A stretch of 64,000 nt of DNA, taken from Comamonadaceae bacterium. Lineage in GTDB: Bacteria; Pseudomonadota; Gammaproteobacteria; Burkholderiales; Burkholderiaceae_C. Shown here in pieces: positions 45,033-54,595 of this stretch (positions within the stretch are counted from its first letter, which is position 1; every line of letters begins with the position of its first letter). The stretch covers positions 1 to 64,000 of the forward strand of contig BJGT01000004.1 in the NCBI GenBank assembly GCA_014190675.1, in the 5' to 3' direction. A program made the position numbers and the translations under genes. Under the pieces are notes generated by a model, which was given only the letters and a program-made list of their open reading frames with translations, did no database searches and was not told the origin of the DNA.

Positions 45033-46211
45033 CTAGCGCCCAGGCGATTGATTGCGTACCAAGAAATCTCCAGCCCTGAGCTCGGCGATGTTGCGCACCC
45101 CCGCCAAGCCCATGACCCGGTCAAGCTCGGCGTGCAGGATGCTTAAAACCTGGCTGACCCCGGCCTCGCCGGCCACCGCCAAGCCCCAGAGGTGGGGGCG
45201 ACCCAGCAAGACCGCATGGGCGCCCAGTGCCAGGGCCTTGAAAACATCGCTGCCGCGGCGCAGGCCACCGTCAATCAGCACCGGTACCTGGCCTGCGACC
45301 GCTTCCACCACAGCGGGCAATGCACGCAGGCTGGGCAAGGCGCCGTCGAGCTGGCGCCCGCCGTGGTTTGACACGATGACACCATCAACGCCCTGGGCAA
45401 TCGCCTGTTTCGCCTCTTCGGGATGAAGCACCCCCTTGACCAGCAGGGGGCCGCTCCAGTGCTGCCGCAGGGCATCCAGGTCTTTCCAGTTCATACCGGG
45501 ATCCAGCAAGGAGCCCATGCGCCCAGCCAGCTCAGCCACTGACTCAGGCCTGTTTTCACGAACATAATTGCCAAAGGTGATGCGCGGCAATTCTTTGCGC
45601 ATCGCCCACCACCAGCGGCTCTTGCGGGCAAATGCCATCAGCTGCGCCGGCCCAAAACGGGGCGGAATCGAAAAGCCATTGAGCAGGTCGCGCTCCCGTT
45701 TGCCCAGCAACTGGTTGTCCAGCGTCAGCACCAGGGCCTGGTAACCGCTGGCCTTGGCGCGGTCGGCCAGCTCGCGGGTAAAGCCGCGGTCCTTGTAGAT
45801 AAAGACCTGCATCCAACGTATCCCGCGGTGCGCCTGTGCCAATGTCTCGAGCGTGCAGACCGAGCCGTGGCTCAAGCAATACACCGTGCCATGTTTTTGC
45901 GCGGCTTGGGCGGCCGCCACCTCGCCCTGGGGCCAGAACAAGCCGGCCAGGCCGGTCGGCCCAATCAGCATTGGCGATGACAAGCGCTGGCCGAGCAACT
46001 CGATGGACAGGTCGCGAACACCCGCGCCGTTCATCGGCCGGGGCAGAATCGACCAGTCCTGAAAACAGGCCTCGTTGTCGCGCAAGGTGGCCTCGTCTTC
46101 GGCGCCGCCATCGATGAAATCAAAAATCGGCCGGGGCAGGCGCTGGCCTGCCAGCTCCCGCATGCGCGCTACGCTGAAAGCCGTAGCAGGCAGGTGCTCT
46201 GTGCGCTTCAT
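45033..46211 (-). CDS. FMN-dependent alpha-hydroxy acid oxidase/dehydrogenase
   Basis: A 392-residue LldD/glycolate-oxidase-type enzyme. 'IFDFIDGGAEDEATLRDN' opens the barrel, 'PTGLAGLFWPQGE' binds FMN, and 'VSNHGGRQLDGALPSL' carries the catalytic His and Arg; 'IDGGLRRGSDVFKALALGAHAVLLGRP' is the phosphate site. It oxidises an (S)-2-hydroxy acid to the 2-keto acid, with O2 or a quinone as acceptor. It is the last gene of the long minus-strand run, 20 bp after the RraA-like gene. Confidence 0.92.
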   Translation of the reverse strand: MKRTEHLPATAFSVARMRELAGQRLPRPIFDFIDGGAEDEATLRDNEACFQDWSILPRPMNGAGVRDLSIELLGQRLSSPMLIGPTGLAGLFWPQGEVAAAQAAQKHGTVYCLSHGSVCTLETLAQAHRGIRWMQVFIYKDRGFTRELADRAKASGYQALVLTLDNQLLGKRERDLLNGFSIPPRFGPAQLMAFARKSRWWWAMRKELPRITFGNYVRENRPESVAELAGRMGSLLDPGMNWKDLDALRQHWSGPLLVKGVLHPEEAKQAIAQGVDGVIVSNHGGRQLDGALPSLRALPAVVEAVAGQVPVLIDGGLRRGSDVFKALALGAHAVLLGRPHLWGLAVAGEAGVSQVLSILHAELDRVMGLAGVRNIAELRAGDFLVRNQSPGR

Positions 46212-46231
46212 GGCTGCGTTGAGCCCTGTGC

Positions 46232-46882
46232 CTATTTCAGAAAGGACGGGCCGCGCGCGCCTTGGCTGACTGCTTTGTCAGCTGCAGCTTCCGATAGGCG
46301 AATGGCCGGTAATTTGGCAATCACCTGGGCGAGCAGCTTCTGGGGGATCACCACCACGCCATCCAAATCAGCCACCACCACGTCTCCGCTGGCAACCTGG
46401 TGCCCGGCAATGCTGACTGCAAAGCCCACCGTGCCAGGGCCGCTTCGGTGCGGCGAGTTGGGGGTAACGCCCATCGACCATGCGGGCAGGCCGACGGTGC
46501 GAATTCCGGTCAGGTCGCGCACGCACCCGTCGGTCACAAAACCAACTGCGCCACAGTTTCTGGCCATGCCCAGCACCAGATCACCGGTGATGGCACAGCC
46601 GGTGAACCCGTCGGCGCAGGCCACCAGCACATCGCCAGGCTGCACCCCGGAGAGTGCATGAATCAGTGCCAGGTTATCGGCCGGCCCAGCATGGCAGGTC
46701 AATGCCACGCCGCAAAATGCAAACTGCTCGGCAATGGCGGGTTTGAGCCTGAAGTCAAGGGCGCCCGTTCCCCCCATGGCATCCACCAGAAAGCCGGTGG
46801 GCGTAGACCGAAGCTGGCCGAGCAGGGATGGATCAGGCCGCTCAAATGACTGAACCTGAATATTGGGAACCTCTTCAATCAT
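46232..46882 (-). CDS. RraA-family aldolase-like protein
   Basis: A 216-residue member of the RraA family (4-hydroxy-4-methyl-2-oxoglutarate aldolase/oxaloacetate decarboxylase or RNase E regulator). 'GAVGFVTDGCVRDLTGI' has the Asp/Arg/Asp of the aldolase active site, 'SGDVVVADLDGVVVIPQ' follows. AGGAG is 7 nt before the ATG. Next to a hydroxy-acid oxidase and a PLP aldolase-type enzyme, a catabolic aldolase or decarboxylase is more likely than an RNase E inhibitor. Confidence 0.88.
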   Translation of the reverse strand: MIEEVPNIQVQSFERPDPSLLGQLRSTPTGFLVDAMGGTGALDFRLKPAIAEQFAFCGVALTCHAGPADNLALIHALSGVQPGDVLVACADGFTGCAITGDLVLGMARNCGAVGFVTDGCVRDLTGIRTVGLPAWSMGVTPNSPHRSGPGTVGFAVSIAGHQVASGDVVVADLDGVVVIPQKLLAQVIAKLPAIRLSEAAADKAVSQGARGPSFLK

Positions 46883-46903
46883 GGTTTTGCTCCTGGGCTG
46901 GGT

Positions 46904-48010
46904 TCAGATGGTGATGCGCCGGGCCCGGGCGGTGACTGGCCAAGCCTCGGCTGCCCGGCCACCCCGCACGGCCCAGACCTCGCTGTGCAGCGCCATGGTG
47001 GGGCAGATGTGGCGCGGCAGGCCGTAGAGCACATCGCCCACCCGATAGTCTGCAGCGCGCGGGGTTTGCAGCACCAAATGCTCTTCGCTGTGGGTCACGG
47101 CCACGGCATCCTCCAGGCCAAACAACTGCACCCGCGGGTGCGGCATTTCTGCCGCCACTGACTTGTGCCCCAGGTCCAGGCAGAGCCGGTCGGGCGTGGG
47201 CTTGCTTATCACGCGGGTCATCAGCACGGCGGCGTTTTGCATGTGGTGGTCGGGGCACACTTTTTCTTGGCCAAAGTCCCACAGCACAGTGGTGCCGGCG
47301 CCCACCTCGACATCCGGATGCTGGGCCATCAGGGCAAAAGTGGGTGTGCCGCTGGCAATCAAAAGGGGCACTGGCAGGCCTTCGGCGCGCAATTGATCAC
47401 GCATGGCCCAGACCGGCGCAAAGGCACTCATGACCTGCTGCTTGAGAGCGCCCGCGTCGGGCTCGTGCAAATGCCCGTCATAAGCGTGCAGCCCGCCCGG
47501 TGTAAGCGATGGGGTTTGGCACAGTTGCCGGTACAAGGCCAGGGCCGGCTCGCCGGGGATGATGCCGGTGCGGTTCATGCCTACGTTGAGGTCAACATAA
47601 AGCATCAGTTGAACCCCTGCCGCACCGGCCGCCGCGCTCAAGGCTTGCAGGTTGGCCGGGTCGTCCACCAGGGTGGCGAAATGGGTCGCGGGAAAAGCCT
47701 TGATCAAAGCCATCAAGCGAGGAATATTGGGGCCGTTGGGTTGATGGGCCAGCAAAATGTCTTCGCCCCCTGCGCTGGCGGTCATCTCGGCCTCGGCAAT
47801 GGTGGAGACCTTGAACTTGTGGATGCCAGCGGCGCGCTTCATGGCAATGATGGGCGCGAGCTTGTGGGTTTTGACATGGGGGCGCAAGCGGCTGACACCG
47901 CCGGCAAGCTCGATCATGCGTTTGAGGTTGTGCTCAATCCGCTCGGGGTAGAGCAGCACTGTGGGCGAAGCAATGCTGTGCGCGTTGGAGATGGTGTACC
48001 AGGGTGTCAT
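46904..48010 (-). CDS. DSD1-family PLP enzyme (D-threonine aldolase/D-serine dehydratase-like)
   Basis: A 368-residue fold-type III PLP enzyme. The Schiff-base Lys is K47 in 'LRPHVKTHK', and a metal-binding His-x-Cys pair is seen in 'LPRHICPT' near the C-terminus, as in D-threonine aldolase and DSD1-type D-serine dehydratase. It would cleave or dehydrate a D-3-hydroxy amino acid using PLP and a divalent metal. It is 38 bp after an SDR and 21 bp before the RraA-like gene. D-amino-acid chemistry fits the D-aminoacylase two genes upstream. Confidence 0.9.
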   Translation of the reverse strand: MTPWYTISNAHSIASPTVLLYPERIEHNLKRMIELAGGVSRLRPHVKTHKLAPIIAMKRAAGIHKFKVSTIAEAEMTASAGGEDILLAHQPNGPNIPRLMALIKAFPATHFATLVDDPANLQALSAAAGAAGVQLMLYVDLNVGMNRTGIIPGEPALALYRQLCQTPSLTPGGLHAYDGHLHEPDAGALKQQVMSAFAPVWAMRDQLRAEGLPVPLLIASGTPTFALMAQHPDVEVGAGTTVLWDFGQEKVCPDHHMQNAAVLMTRVISKPTPDRLCLDLGHKSVAAEMPHPRVQLFGLEDAVAVTHSEEHLVLQTPRAADYRVGDVLYGLPRHICPTMALHSEVWAVRGGRAAEAWPVTARARRITI

Positions 48011-48048
48011 GCTCGGTGGCCTTTCAATGGGTGGCTGAGGGTTTGCTC

Positions 48049-48876
48049 TTACCAGGCGGACCAGCCGCCATCAACCATCAGATTTTGCCCGGTAATCCAG
48101 CGCCCGGCTGGGCTGGCAAACAGCGCTACGGCACCGTTGAGGTCAGTGGGCAGGCCCAGCCTGCCCAGCGGAACCTGGGCTGTGAACCGTTCGCGGGTGA
48201 TGGGGTCGATGCCGGGCTTGGGGATTTGCCCGGGGCTGATGCAGTTCACGTTGAGCCCATGCTGCGCCAATTCACAAGCCAGGGCCCGCGTCAGGTTGAG
48301 TATGGCGCCCTTGGCTGCATGGTAAGACTGCGAGGAACGCTTGAACTCTGGTCCGTAGAGTCGGGGGTCGCTGCCCAGCGTGGCATGGATCGAGCCGACC
48401 GTGATGATGGCGCCTTGGCGGGCCGGCATCATGGCACGGGCGCCAGCCTGGGCGCACACCAGGGTGCTCGTGAGGTTGTTGCGCAGGGTGGCCTCCAGGT
48501 CTTTGACCTTGATGTCAGGCGCCATCTCACGGCCCTGGCCTCCACCGGCGTTGCAGACCATCACATCGAGCCGCTGGCGGGATTGCCAGGCCCGTTGCAC
48601 CACGATTTGCATGGCGGCCTCGTCGGCCGCATCGGCCGGATGGGCATGGGCTGATGCGCCCTGTTGGCGCAGGGTTTGTACCGCAGACTCCAGCACATCG
48701 GCGCGCCGGCCGACCAGGTGGACTTCGGCGCCGAGTTGGGTCAGGGCTGTCGCCATGGCCAGCCCCAAGTGGGTACCCCCGCCAGTGACCACCGCCACCG
48801 CGCCTTGCAAACTGAGCCAGTCTGGCAAGGCCGGCGCGCTGCGCTGGACCTGACCGCCTGGGTACTGGGTGCTCAT
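48049..48876 (-). CDS. Short-chain dehydrogenase/reductase
   Basis: A 275-residue SDR with the glycine motif 'VVTGGGTHLGLAMA' at residues ~29-42, 'NAGGGQG', catalytic Ser in 'VGSIHA', 'SYHAAKGAI' (Tyr-x-x-x-Lys) and 'GQNLMVDGGWSAW'. The start at 48876 gives a ~22-residue leader before the fold; a longer frame up to 49104 would lie in the next gene. It follows D-aminoacylase by 28 bp. It probably oxidises or reduces a hydroxyl/keto intermediate of the same route. Confidence 0.88.
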   Translation of the reverse strand: MSTQYPGGQVQRSAPALPDWLSLQGAVAVVTGGGTHLGLAMATALTQLGAEVHLVGRRADVLESAVQTLRQQGASAHAHPADAADEAAMQIVVQRAWQSRQRLDVMVCNAGGGQGREMAPDIKVKDLEATLRNNLTSTLVCAQAGARAMMPARQGAIITVGSIHATLGSDPRLYGPEFKRSSQSYHAAKGAILNLTRALACELAQHGLNVNCISPGQIPKPGIDPITRERFTAQVPLGRLGLPTDLNGAVALFASPAGRWITGQNLMVDGGWSAW

Positions 48877-48904
48877 GGCTGCTCTGGTGTGCTGGGCAGG
48901 CAGC

Positions 48905-50509
48905 TTAAGCGGCGCGCAATACCCGCCCGGGCCGGGCGCTGGTTTGCTCGCCCTCGTGCAGCACCAAGCAGCCGTTGACCAGCACATGGCAAACACCTGC
49001 CGCGGCTTGGGTGGGCCGCAGGTAGGTGGCACGGTCTGCCACCTGCGCCGGGTCAAAAACCACGATGTCGGCGGCCTGGCCCAGAGCCAGAGTGCCACGG
49101 TCATGCAGGCGTAGGCGCTCGGCCACGCGGCCGCTCATCTTGGCAATGGCGGTGGCGAGGTCCAGGTCGCCAAGCTCGCGCACAAAACGTCCCAGCACCC
49201 GCACGCTGGCGCCAAAATTGCGCGGGTGGGGGCGCCGGTGACCTTGGTCAAAGCACATGGCTGAGCCGTCTGAGCCCATGACCGAGCGCGGGTGCGTCAA
49301 GAAAGTACGCATGTCTACCTCGGTGCGGTAAAAAAGCACCACCATCACCCGGTTACCACCGTCGCGGCACAGGCGTAAGACCAGTTGCGCTGGTGAGATG
49401 CCCAGTTGCCCGGCCGCCTGCTGCAGGTTTTGGCCCTCTTGGGTACCAAGTAGCCCGTCGGTGCGGGCCAGCACCACCCGCTCCCAAAGCCAGGGAATCA
49501 AGTGGGCCGACCAGCCTTTGAGCAGGTCAGCTTCGGCGCGCGCCATCACATCGGCGTGTTGTAGCCTCTCGCTCATAGCGGCAACGCCGCCCTCCTGAAC
49601 CCAGGGCGGCAGGTACTGCGTAAGGGCTGAGCTCGAAGCATCGTAGGGGTAGACATCAAAGCCGGCGTCCAGGCCCTGGTCCACGGCCTGGTCGAATCGG
49701 CGGGTCCAATCAGCCGCACTGCCCCATTCGGACGGCGTGTTGATGGCCGCATGGGAATACTGCACCCTGACCCCCGCGGCAGCTCCTAAATGCAGGGCTT
49801 CTCGCAAAGGGCCGTAGCGGTGGTCATCGCCTTCGAGGTCCTGATCGCGGGCATGGGTGGCATACAAACGCTGGCGGGCAGCCAGCACCTGGCACAAAGA
49901 GAGCAGCTCTGCGGTCGGCGCGTACCGGGAGGGCACATAGGTCAGCCCGGTGGTCATGCCAAAGGCGCCTTGGTCAAGCAGTAGGCTCAAGCTGTCGCAC
50001 ATGGCCTGCATCTCGGTCTGTGTGGCAGCCTCGCTGCGCACCCCCATCGCCGCAATGCGCAGGGCGCCGTGGCCGACCAGCGGTGCGATGTTCAGGGCGA
50101 TGCCGCGCGCCTCTGCGGTTTGGCGATAGCCCTCCAGATCGGTCCAAGCCAGGGGCGCGGGGTCGTCACCGATCCCGGCCAGCAAGTCCAGGTGAAGTGC
50201 CAGGTGCGCGGGGTTAATGGGGAAGGGGGAGAAGCCGCAATTACCCGTGACGTCGGTCGTGACCCCCTGGCTGACCTTGCTCTGGCCCCGGCCGTCGATC
50301 AGGAGGCTCATGTCGGAATGGGTGTGGATGTCGATGAATCCGGGGGATGCCACCATACCGCGGGCATCTAGGTCGACTCGGGCAGGCTGGGTCGATGCCT
50401 GGCCCATAAAGACAATGCGGTCACCCTGGACACCCAGGTCAAGTTCAGCCGGCGGCGCCCCGGTCCCGTCGAAGACCGTAGCATTGCGAATCAGCATATC
50501 CCATGCCAT
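48905..50509 (-). CDS. N-acyl-D-amino-acid deacylase (D-aminoacylase) family
   Basis: A 534-residue amidohydrolase. 'FIDIHTHSD' supplies the first metal His pair, 'DVTGNCGFS' the bridging Cys characteristic of D-aminoacylase, 'GHGALR' a further segment, and 'MGSDGSAM' the catalytic Asp; 'QAADIVVFDP' is the small beta domain at the end. It removes the acyl group from N-acyl-D-amino acids. I start it at the ATG at 50509 because GGAG lies 8 nt upstream; a GTG at 50518 and an ATG at 50497 are alternatives. A 136-bp gap separates it from the ABC permease. Confidence 0.9.
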   Translation of the reverse strand: MAWDMLIRNATVFDGTGAPPAELDLGVQGDRIVFMGQASTQPARVDLDARGMVASPGFIDIHTHSDMSLLIDGRGQSKVSQGVTTDVTGNCGFSPFPINPAHLALHLDLLAGIGDDPAPLAWTDLEGYRQTAEARGIALNIAPLVGHGALRIAAMGVRSEAATQTEMQAMCDSLSLLLDQGAFGMTTGLTYVPSRYAPTAELLSLCQVLAARQRLYATHARDQDLEGDDHRYGPLREALHLGAAAGVRVQYSHAAINTPSEWGSAADWTRRFDQAVDQGLDAGFDVYPYDASSSALTQYLPPWVQEGGVAAMSERLQHADVMARAEADLLKGWSAHLIPWLWERVVLARTDGLLGTQEGQNLQQAAGQLGISPAQLVLRLCRDGGNRVMVVLFYRTEVDMRTFLTHPRSVMGSDGSAMCFDQGHRRPHPRNFGASVRVLGRFVRELGDLDLATAIAKMSGRVAERLRLHDRGTLALGQAADIVVFDPAQVADRATYLRPTQAAAGVCHVLVNGCLVLHEGEQTSARPGRVLRAA

Positions 50510-50645
50510 GCCAAGCACTCCATGCTCTTGCCTGCTATGGGTTACAGCGGCGCTGCAACCAAACCGAAGGCTTCACCATTATCAGAGCGACGCTACCAGC
50601 TGGTGGATGGCGTCTGTTTCGCCTGACGCAACAGCAGACCGCCGG

Positions 50646-52355
50646 TCAGCGCCGGCGCCAACCCTGGGTGCGGCGCTCCAGCCGACGCGTCAGCAGCACA
50701 TGGGCAATCTTCACGCCAGCTGAGGTGGCCACAATCGTCATGGCCATGGCCGCAGCGGCGGCCGTGAACCCGGCCTCGTCCATGTTAACGATGGCAATGG
50801 CAGCGAGCTTGGTGTCGGTCGAGTACAAAAAGATCACCGCCGACACCGTCGTCATGGCGTTGACAAACAGGTAAATGCTGATGTCGAGCACGGCGGGCAG
50901 GCAGACTGGCAGGGTGACACGGGTCATGGTGCGCAGCAGTGACACCTTGAGCGAGGCGGACACAGCTTCAAATTCGTGGTCCAGTTGCTTGAGGGCCGTG
51001 CTCGCCGTCAAGTGGCTCACGGTGTAGAAGTGGGTCAGTGAATTGATCACCAGGATAGCCATGGTGCCGTACAAAAAACCAAAGGGATTGCCTTTGGCAT
51101 TGAAGAAAAAAATGTAGGCCAGCCCCAGCACTAAGCCGGGTACGGCCATGGGCAGCATGGCCATGAACTGGGCCAGCATCCGCCCAAAAGCAAAGCCACG
51201 GGTCTTCTCCAGCAGGTAGGCACCAACAAAAACGACCGCTGTGCCGATCACCGCGGTCCAGGCCGCCAATTGCACTGAATGCCAGTAGGCGGCCCAGCCG
51301 TCCGAATCAAACTCGCCGAAGGCATAGTTGTTCAGGGTGAGCGTCAAGTTGTAGGGCCAGCGCGTCACCAGCGAAGCCCAGGCAGCCATCGCCAACACAA
51401 TAAAAATCATGCCGCCAACCACGCTACAAAACGCGAACAGCGCCCAGTCACGTCGGGCTGCCGGCTTGGGCACCAGCGGCACCGCGCGGGCTGACAGCAG
51501 CGCCACCTGGCGCCCCTGCAAGATTCGGTCTGCGGCAAAAGCCACCACGGCCGGGATCAGCAGCACAAAGCCAACCACGGCGCCCATTTCGAAGTTTTGC
51601 TGACCAATCACCTGCTTGAAGATATCCGTGGCGAGCACATTGAAGCGCCCGCCAATCACCTTGGCGATGCCGAAGTCGGTGATGACCAGCGTAAAAATCA
51701 CGAAGCCTGCGCTGATCAGGCCGTACTTGGCACCTGGCAGGGTAACGGTCAAGAACACGCGGGTCTTAGAGGCGCCCAAGGCGTCTGCCGCCTCGTACAG
51801 CCGGGAATCCGCCATGGAGAGTGCCGCCAGCAAAATCATCAGGGCATGCGGGAAGCAGTAAAACACCTGAGACAACACGATGCCAAACGGCCCGTAGACC
51901 GACACCCCAAACATCCAGCTCTTCAGGAAACCCTGGTTGCCAAACAGGTAGATCAGCGAGATGGCCGGCAGCAGCGAGGGCGCCAGAATCGGAATCAGCG
52001 CCAGCGCTTGGAACAGGCCCTTGAAGCGCATGCAGCTGCGCTGCAATGCGTAGGCATACACAAAGGCCAGCGGCAGCACGATGGCCGTGGTCAGGACGGC
52101 TATGAACAGGCTGTTCCAGACTGAGGCAAACAGGGACGGGGTGGAGAAATAGCGCAAGTAATTGGCCAGCCCGATGAACTCGCCATTCTGGTTTTGAAAG
52201 CTTTTTGACAACAGCCACCACAGCGGCAGGATGAGGGTCAACAACAGCCAGCCGATCAAGAGGCAGATGCCTGCGCGCATCAGCAGGTCGTCGCGATCCA
52301 ATCCGCGCCTGGCTGGTGGCGCAGCGCCAGCCCCTGGCAGGCCAGGCCGAGTCAC
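50646..52355 (-). CDS. ABC transporter permease, putative 2-aminoethylphosphonate type (PhnU2-like)
   Basis: A 569-residue permease made of two fused FbpB/PhnU-type halves, each with about six helices. EAA-type loops 'EAADALGASKTRVFLTVTLPGAKYGL' and 'EAVSASLKVSLLRTMTRVTLPVCLPAVL' contact the ATPase. The GTG start overlaps the ATPase stop (GTGA). The order binding protein-ATPase-fused permease matches the TIGR 'putative 2-aminoethylphosphonate' set; iron or other ligands are possible. Confidence 0.9.
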   Translation of the reverse strand: MTRPGLPGAGAAPPARRGLDRDDLLMRAGICLLIGWLLLTLILPLWWLLSKSFQNQNGEFIGLANYLRYFSTPSLFASVWNSLFIAVLTTAIVLPLAFVYAYALQRSCMRFKGLFQALALIPILAPSLLPAISLIYLFGNQGFLKSWMFGVSVYGPFGIVLSQVFYCFPHALMILLAALSMADSRLYEAADALGASKTRVFLTVTLPGAKYGLISAGFVIFTLVITDFGIAKVIGGRFNVLATDIFKQVIGQQNFEMGAVVGFVLLIPAVVAFAADRILQGRQVALLSARAVPLVPKPAARRDWALFAFCSVVGGMIFIVLAMAAWASLVTRWPYNLTLTLNNYAFGEFDSDGWAAYWHSVQLAAWTAVIGTAVVFVGAYLLEKTRGFAFGRMLAQFMAMLPMAVPGLVLGLAYIFFFNAKGNPFGFLYGTMAILVINSLTHFYTVSHLTASTALKQLDHEFEAVSASLKVSLLRTMTRVTLPVCLPAVLDISIYLFVNAMTTVSAVIFLYSTDTKLAAIAIVNMDEAGFTAAAAAMAMTIVATSAGVKIAHVLLTRRLERRTQGWRRR

Positions 52356-53440
52356 GGCAGTTGCGGCGCCCCGGGGAACACCCGGATGCGGTCTGGCGGC
52401 AAGCTGATGAGCAGTGTCTGCCCCTGGCTGATGGCCAGGTCACGCACCACATTGATCGAGAAATCAGCCAGCAGGGCCGCGGGCTGTTCGCCCAGGCCCA
52501 AGCTGACCCGACAAAATGAACCCAAGAACTCAATGTGTGTGACCTTCACCTCGGCCGTGTTGGCTGCGCCGGCACTCACATTGCGCACCACCAGGTCTTC
52601 GGGCCGAATTGCCAAGGTGATCTGTTGGCCGGGCTGAGGACCGCTTTCGAACTCGCAGTGCAGATTCAGGCCACCAAAGCGCACCAGACAATCGCCTACC
52701 ACCTGGGCGGCAAGAAAATTGGTGGTGCCCACAAAATCCGCCACAAAGGCGCTGGCGGGGTGGCGGTAGACCTCCAGCGGTGTGCCAATCTGCTCGATCA
52801 CGCCTTCGTTCATGACCACGATCCGGTCGGCCATGGTCAGTGCCTCTTCCTGGTCATGGGTCACCATGATGGTGGTAACGCCCAGGCGCTGGTGCAGACG
52901 ACGGATTTCAAGTCGCAAGTAGGCCCGCACCCGGGCATCGAGCGCGCTCAGCGGTTCATCGAGCAGCAGCAAGCCGGGCGACAGGGCCAGCGCACGCGCT
53001 AGCGCCACGCGCTGTTGCTGGCCGCCTGAGAGCTGGGCCGGGTACTTGGCGGCGGCCTCGGGCAGTCCCACAAGCTTGAGCAGTTCGGTCACTCGGGCCG
53101 AGGTTTGGGCTCGGGGCAGCCTGCGGCTGACCAGGCCGTAGCCCACATTGGATGCGACATTCAGGTTTGGAAACAGCGCGTAAGACTGGAAAACAATCCC
53201 GAAATCACGCTGCGAGGCCGGCAGATTGGAGATGTCTCGCCCACCCTGAACGATACGCCCCGCGGTTTGCAGATCCAGGCCGGCGATGGCGCGCAGAAGG
53301 GTGGTTTTACCGCAGCCCGAGGGGCCCAAAAAACAAACGAATTCGCCGGACATGACATCCAGCGAGACGTCCTTGAGCGCCGCGAAATCCCCGAACTGCT
53401 TTCTGAGCCGCTCAATGCTCAGGTAGGGCTCAACCGGCAT
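52352..53440 (-). CDS. ABC transporter ATP-binding protein, putative 2-aminoethylphosphonate type
   Basis: A 362-residue ATPase with Walker A 'GPSGCGKTT' (residues ~41-49), 'LSGGQQQRVALARAL', Walker B 'LLLLDEPLSALDARVR', switch 'VTHDQEEA' and a TOBE domain at the end ('LAIRPEDLVV'). The 'IVFQSYALFPNLNVASNVGYGL' Q-loop is typical of PotA/FbpC/PhnT. Its ATG overlaps the binding protein's stop by one base (TAATG). Confidence 0.92.
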   Translation of the reverse strand: MPVEPYLSIERLRKQFGDFAALKDVSLDVMSGEFVCFLGPSGCGKTTLLRAIAGLDLQTAGRIVQGGRDISNLPASQRDFGIVFQSYALFPNLNVASNVGYGLVSRRLPRAQTSARVTELLKLVGLPEAAAKYPAQLSGGQQQRVALARALALSPGLLLLDEPLSALDARVRAYLRLEIRRLHQRLGVTTIMVTHDQEEALTMADRIVVMNEGVIEQIGTPLEVYRHPASAFVADFVGTTNFLAAQVVGDCLVRFGGLNLHCEFESGPQPGQQITLAIRPEDLVVRNVSAGAANTAEVKVTHIEFLGSFCRVSLGLGEQPAALLADFSINVVRDLAISQGQTLLISLPPDRIRVFPGAPQLP

Positions 53441-54480
53441 TACTTGGGCGCAGATTTGCCATCGTAGCGCTTGGTCCACTCAGCCAGCACGCGAGCCCGG
53501 TCAGCGCCCATTTTTGCCAGGTCAATGTTGGCCATGGCAGCGTCGGCGCTGGGCGGGTAGTTGGGTGGCGCCGGGTTCATACCGGGGTAACCAACAATGG
53601 CGTAAGACTTGCCGTAAAGCTCATAGGCCTTCTTGGTTACCGCCCAGTCGGCCAGCTTGTGTGCGGCGGCCAGGTTTTTGGTGCCCTTGACAATCGCGGT
53701 GGCCTCCATGTCCCAGGGCGCGCCTTCCTTGGCCAAAACCAAATCAATGGGCGCGCCACCGGTTTTTTCTCTTGCGCCCCGCATGTCAAAACCAATGCCG
53801 ATGACCCGCTCGCCTTTCGCAGCCTGAACGCAGGGGGCCGACCCGGAATGGGTGTAGACCGCGACGTTCTGGTGCAGCTTGTCCATGAAGTCCCAAGCGG
53901 CTTTCTCGCCCATGATCTGGATCCAGGCATACACCGCCTGGTAGCCGGTGCCCGAAGACGCCGGGTTGGGCATCACGATGCTGTCTTTGTAGACCGGGTT
54001 GGCCAAGTCCATCCAGGCGGCTGGCTTGGGCATGCTCTTTTTGCCGCCTTCAATTGTGTTGTAGCAGATCACGGCCAGCCAAGCGTCCATGCCGGTCCAG
54101 CTCATCGGGCTCTTGCTGCTCTTGAAGGCGGGTTTGATCTGGTCCGCGCCTTTGGGGGTGTACGGTTCCAGCATACCCATCGAATCAAACAAGGACACGC
54201 TGGAGGCGCCCAAGCCCCAGATGACATCGGCACGGGGGTTGTCTTTTTCAGCCAATAGGCGCGCGGTGATGATGCCAGTGGAGTCTCTCACCCAGGCGAT
54301 TTCCACATCCGGGTTATCTGCTTCAAAGGCCTGCTTGTAAGGCCCAACCTGGTCGGTTTCAAGGGCGCTGTAGACCGTGATTCTGGTCTTTTGAGCGAAC
54401 GCCGGAGCAGCGGTAAACAGCGCGGTGGCAACCAGCGCGACCGCGCCGAGCATTAGTTTTCGGGTGCTTGCTTTGAACAT
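53440..54480 (-). CDS. ABC transporter substrate-binding protein, putative 2-aminoethylphosphonate type
   Basis: A 346-residue type-II binding protein with a signal peptide cleaved near 'APAFA-Q' (residue ~29). 'ITVYSALETDQVGPYKQAFEADNPDVEIAWVRDSTGIITARLLAE' is the opening of the FbpA/PhnS2 family; 'NPRADVIWGLGASS' follows. It lacks the Tyr pair of ferric-binding FbpA, as far as I can see, so an organic or phosphonate ligand fits better. It is the first gene of the minus-strand run; AAAGGAAA is 7 nt before the ATG. Confidence 0.9.
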   Translation of the reverse strand: MFKASTRKLMLGAVALVATALFTAAPAFAQKTRITVYSALETDQVGPYKQAFEADNPDVEIAWVRDSTGIITARLLAEKDNPRADVIWGLGASSVSLFDSMGMLEPYTPKGADQIKPAFKSSKSPMSWTGMDAWLAVICYNTIEGGKKSMPKPAAWMDLANPVYKDSIVMPNPASSGTGYQAVYAWIQIMGEKAAWDFMDKLHQNVAVYTHSGSAPCVQAAKGERVIGIGFDMRGAREKTGGAPIDLVLAKEGAPWDMEATAIVKGTKNLAAAHKLADWAVTKKAYELYGKSYAIVGYPGMNPAPPNYPPSADAAMANIDLAKMGADRARVLAEWTKRYDGKSAPK

Positions 54481-54595
54481 GGGAATATTTCCTTTTAGAG
54501 TGGGTCATTCGCGCCGGACGGGCCTGCATTCAAACTAAAGTTCTCACTGCGCGAAGGTCCAAGCTGGCCCGAGTCCCGCAATGCCGCACCAGTAT

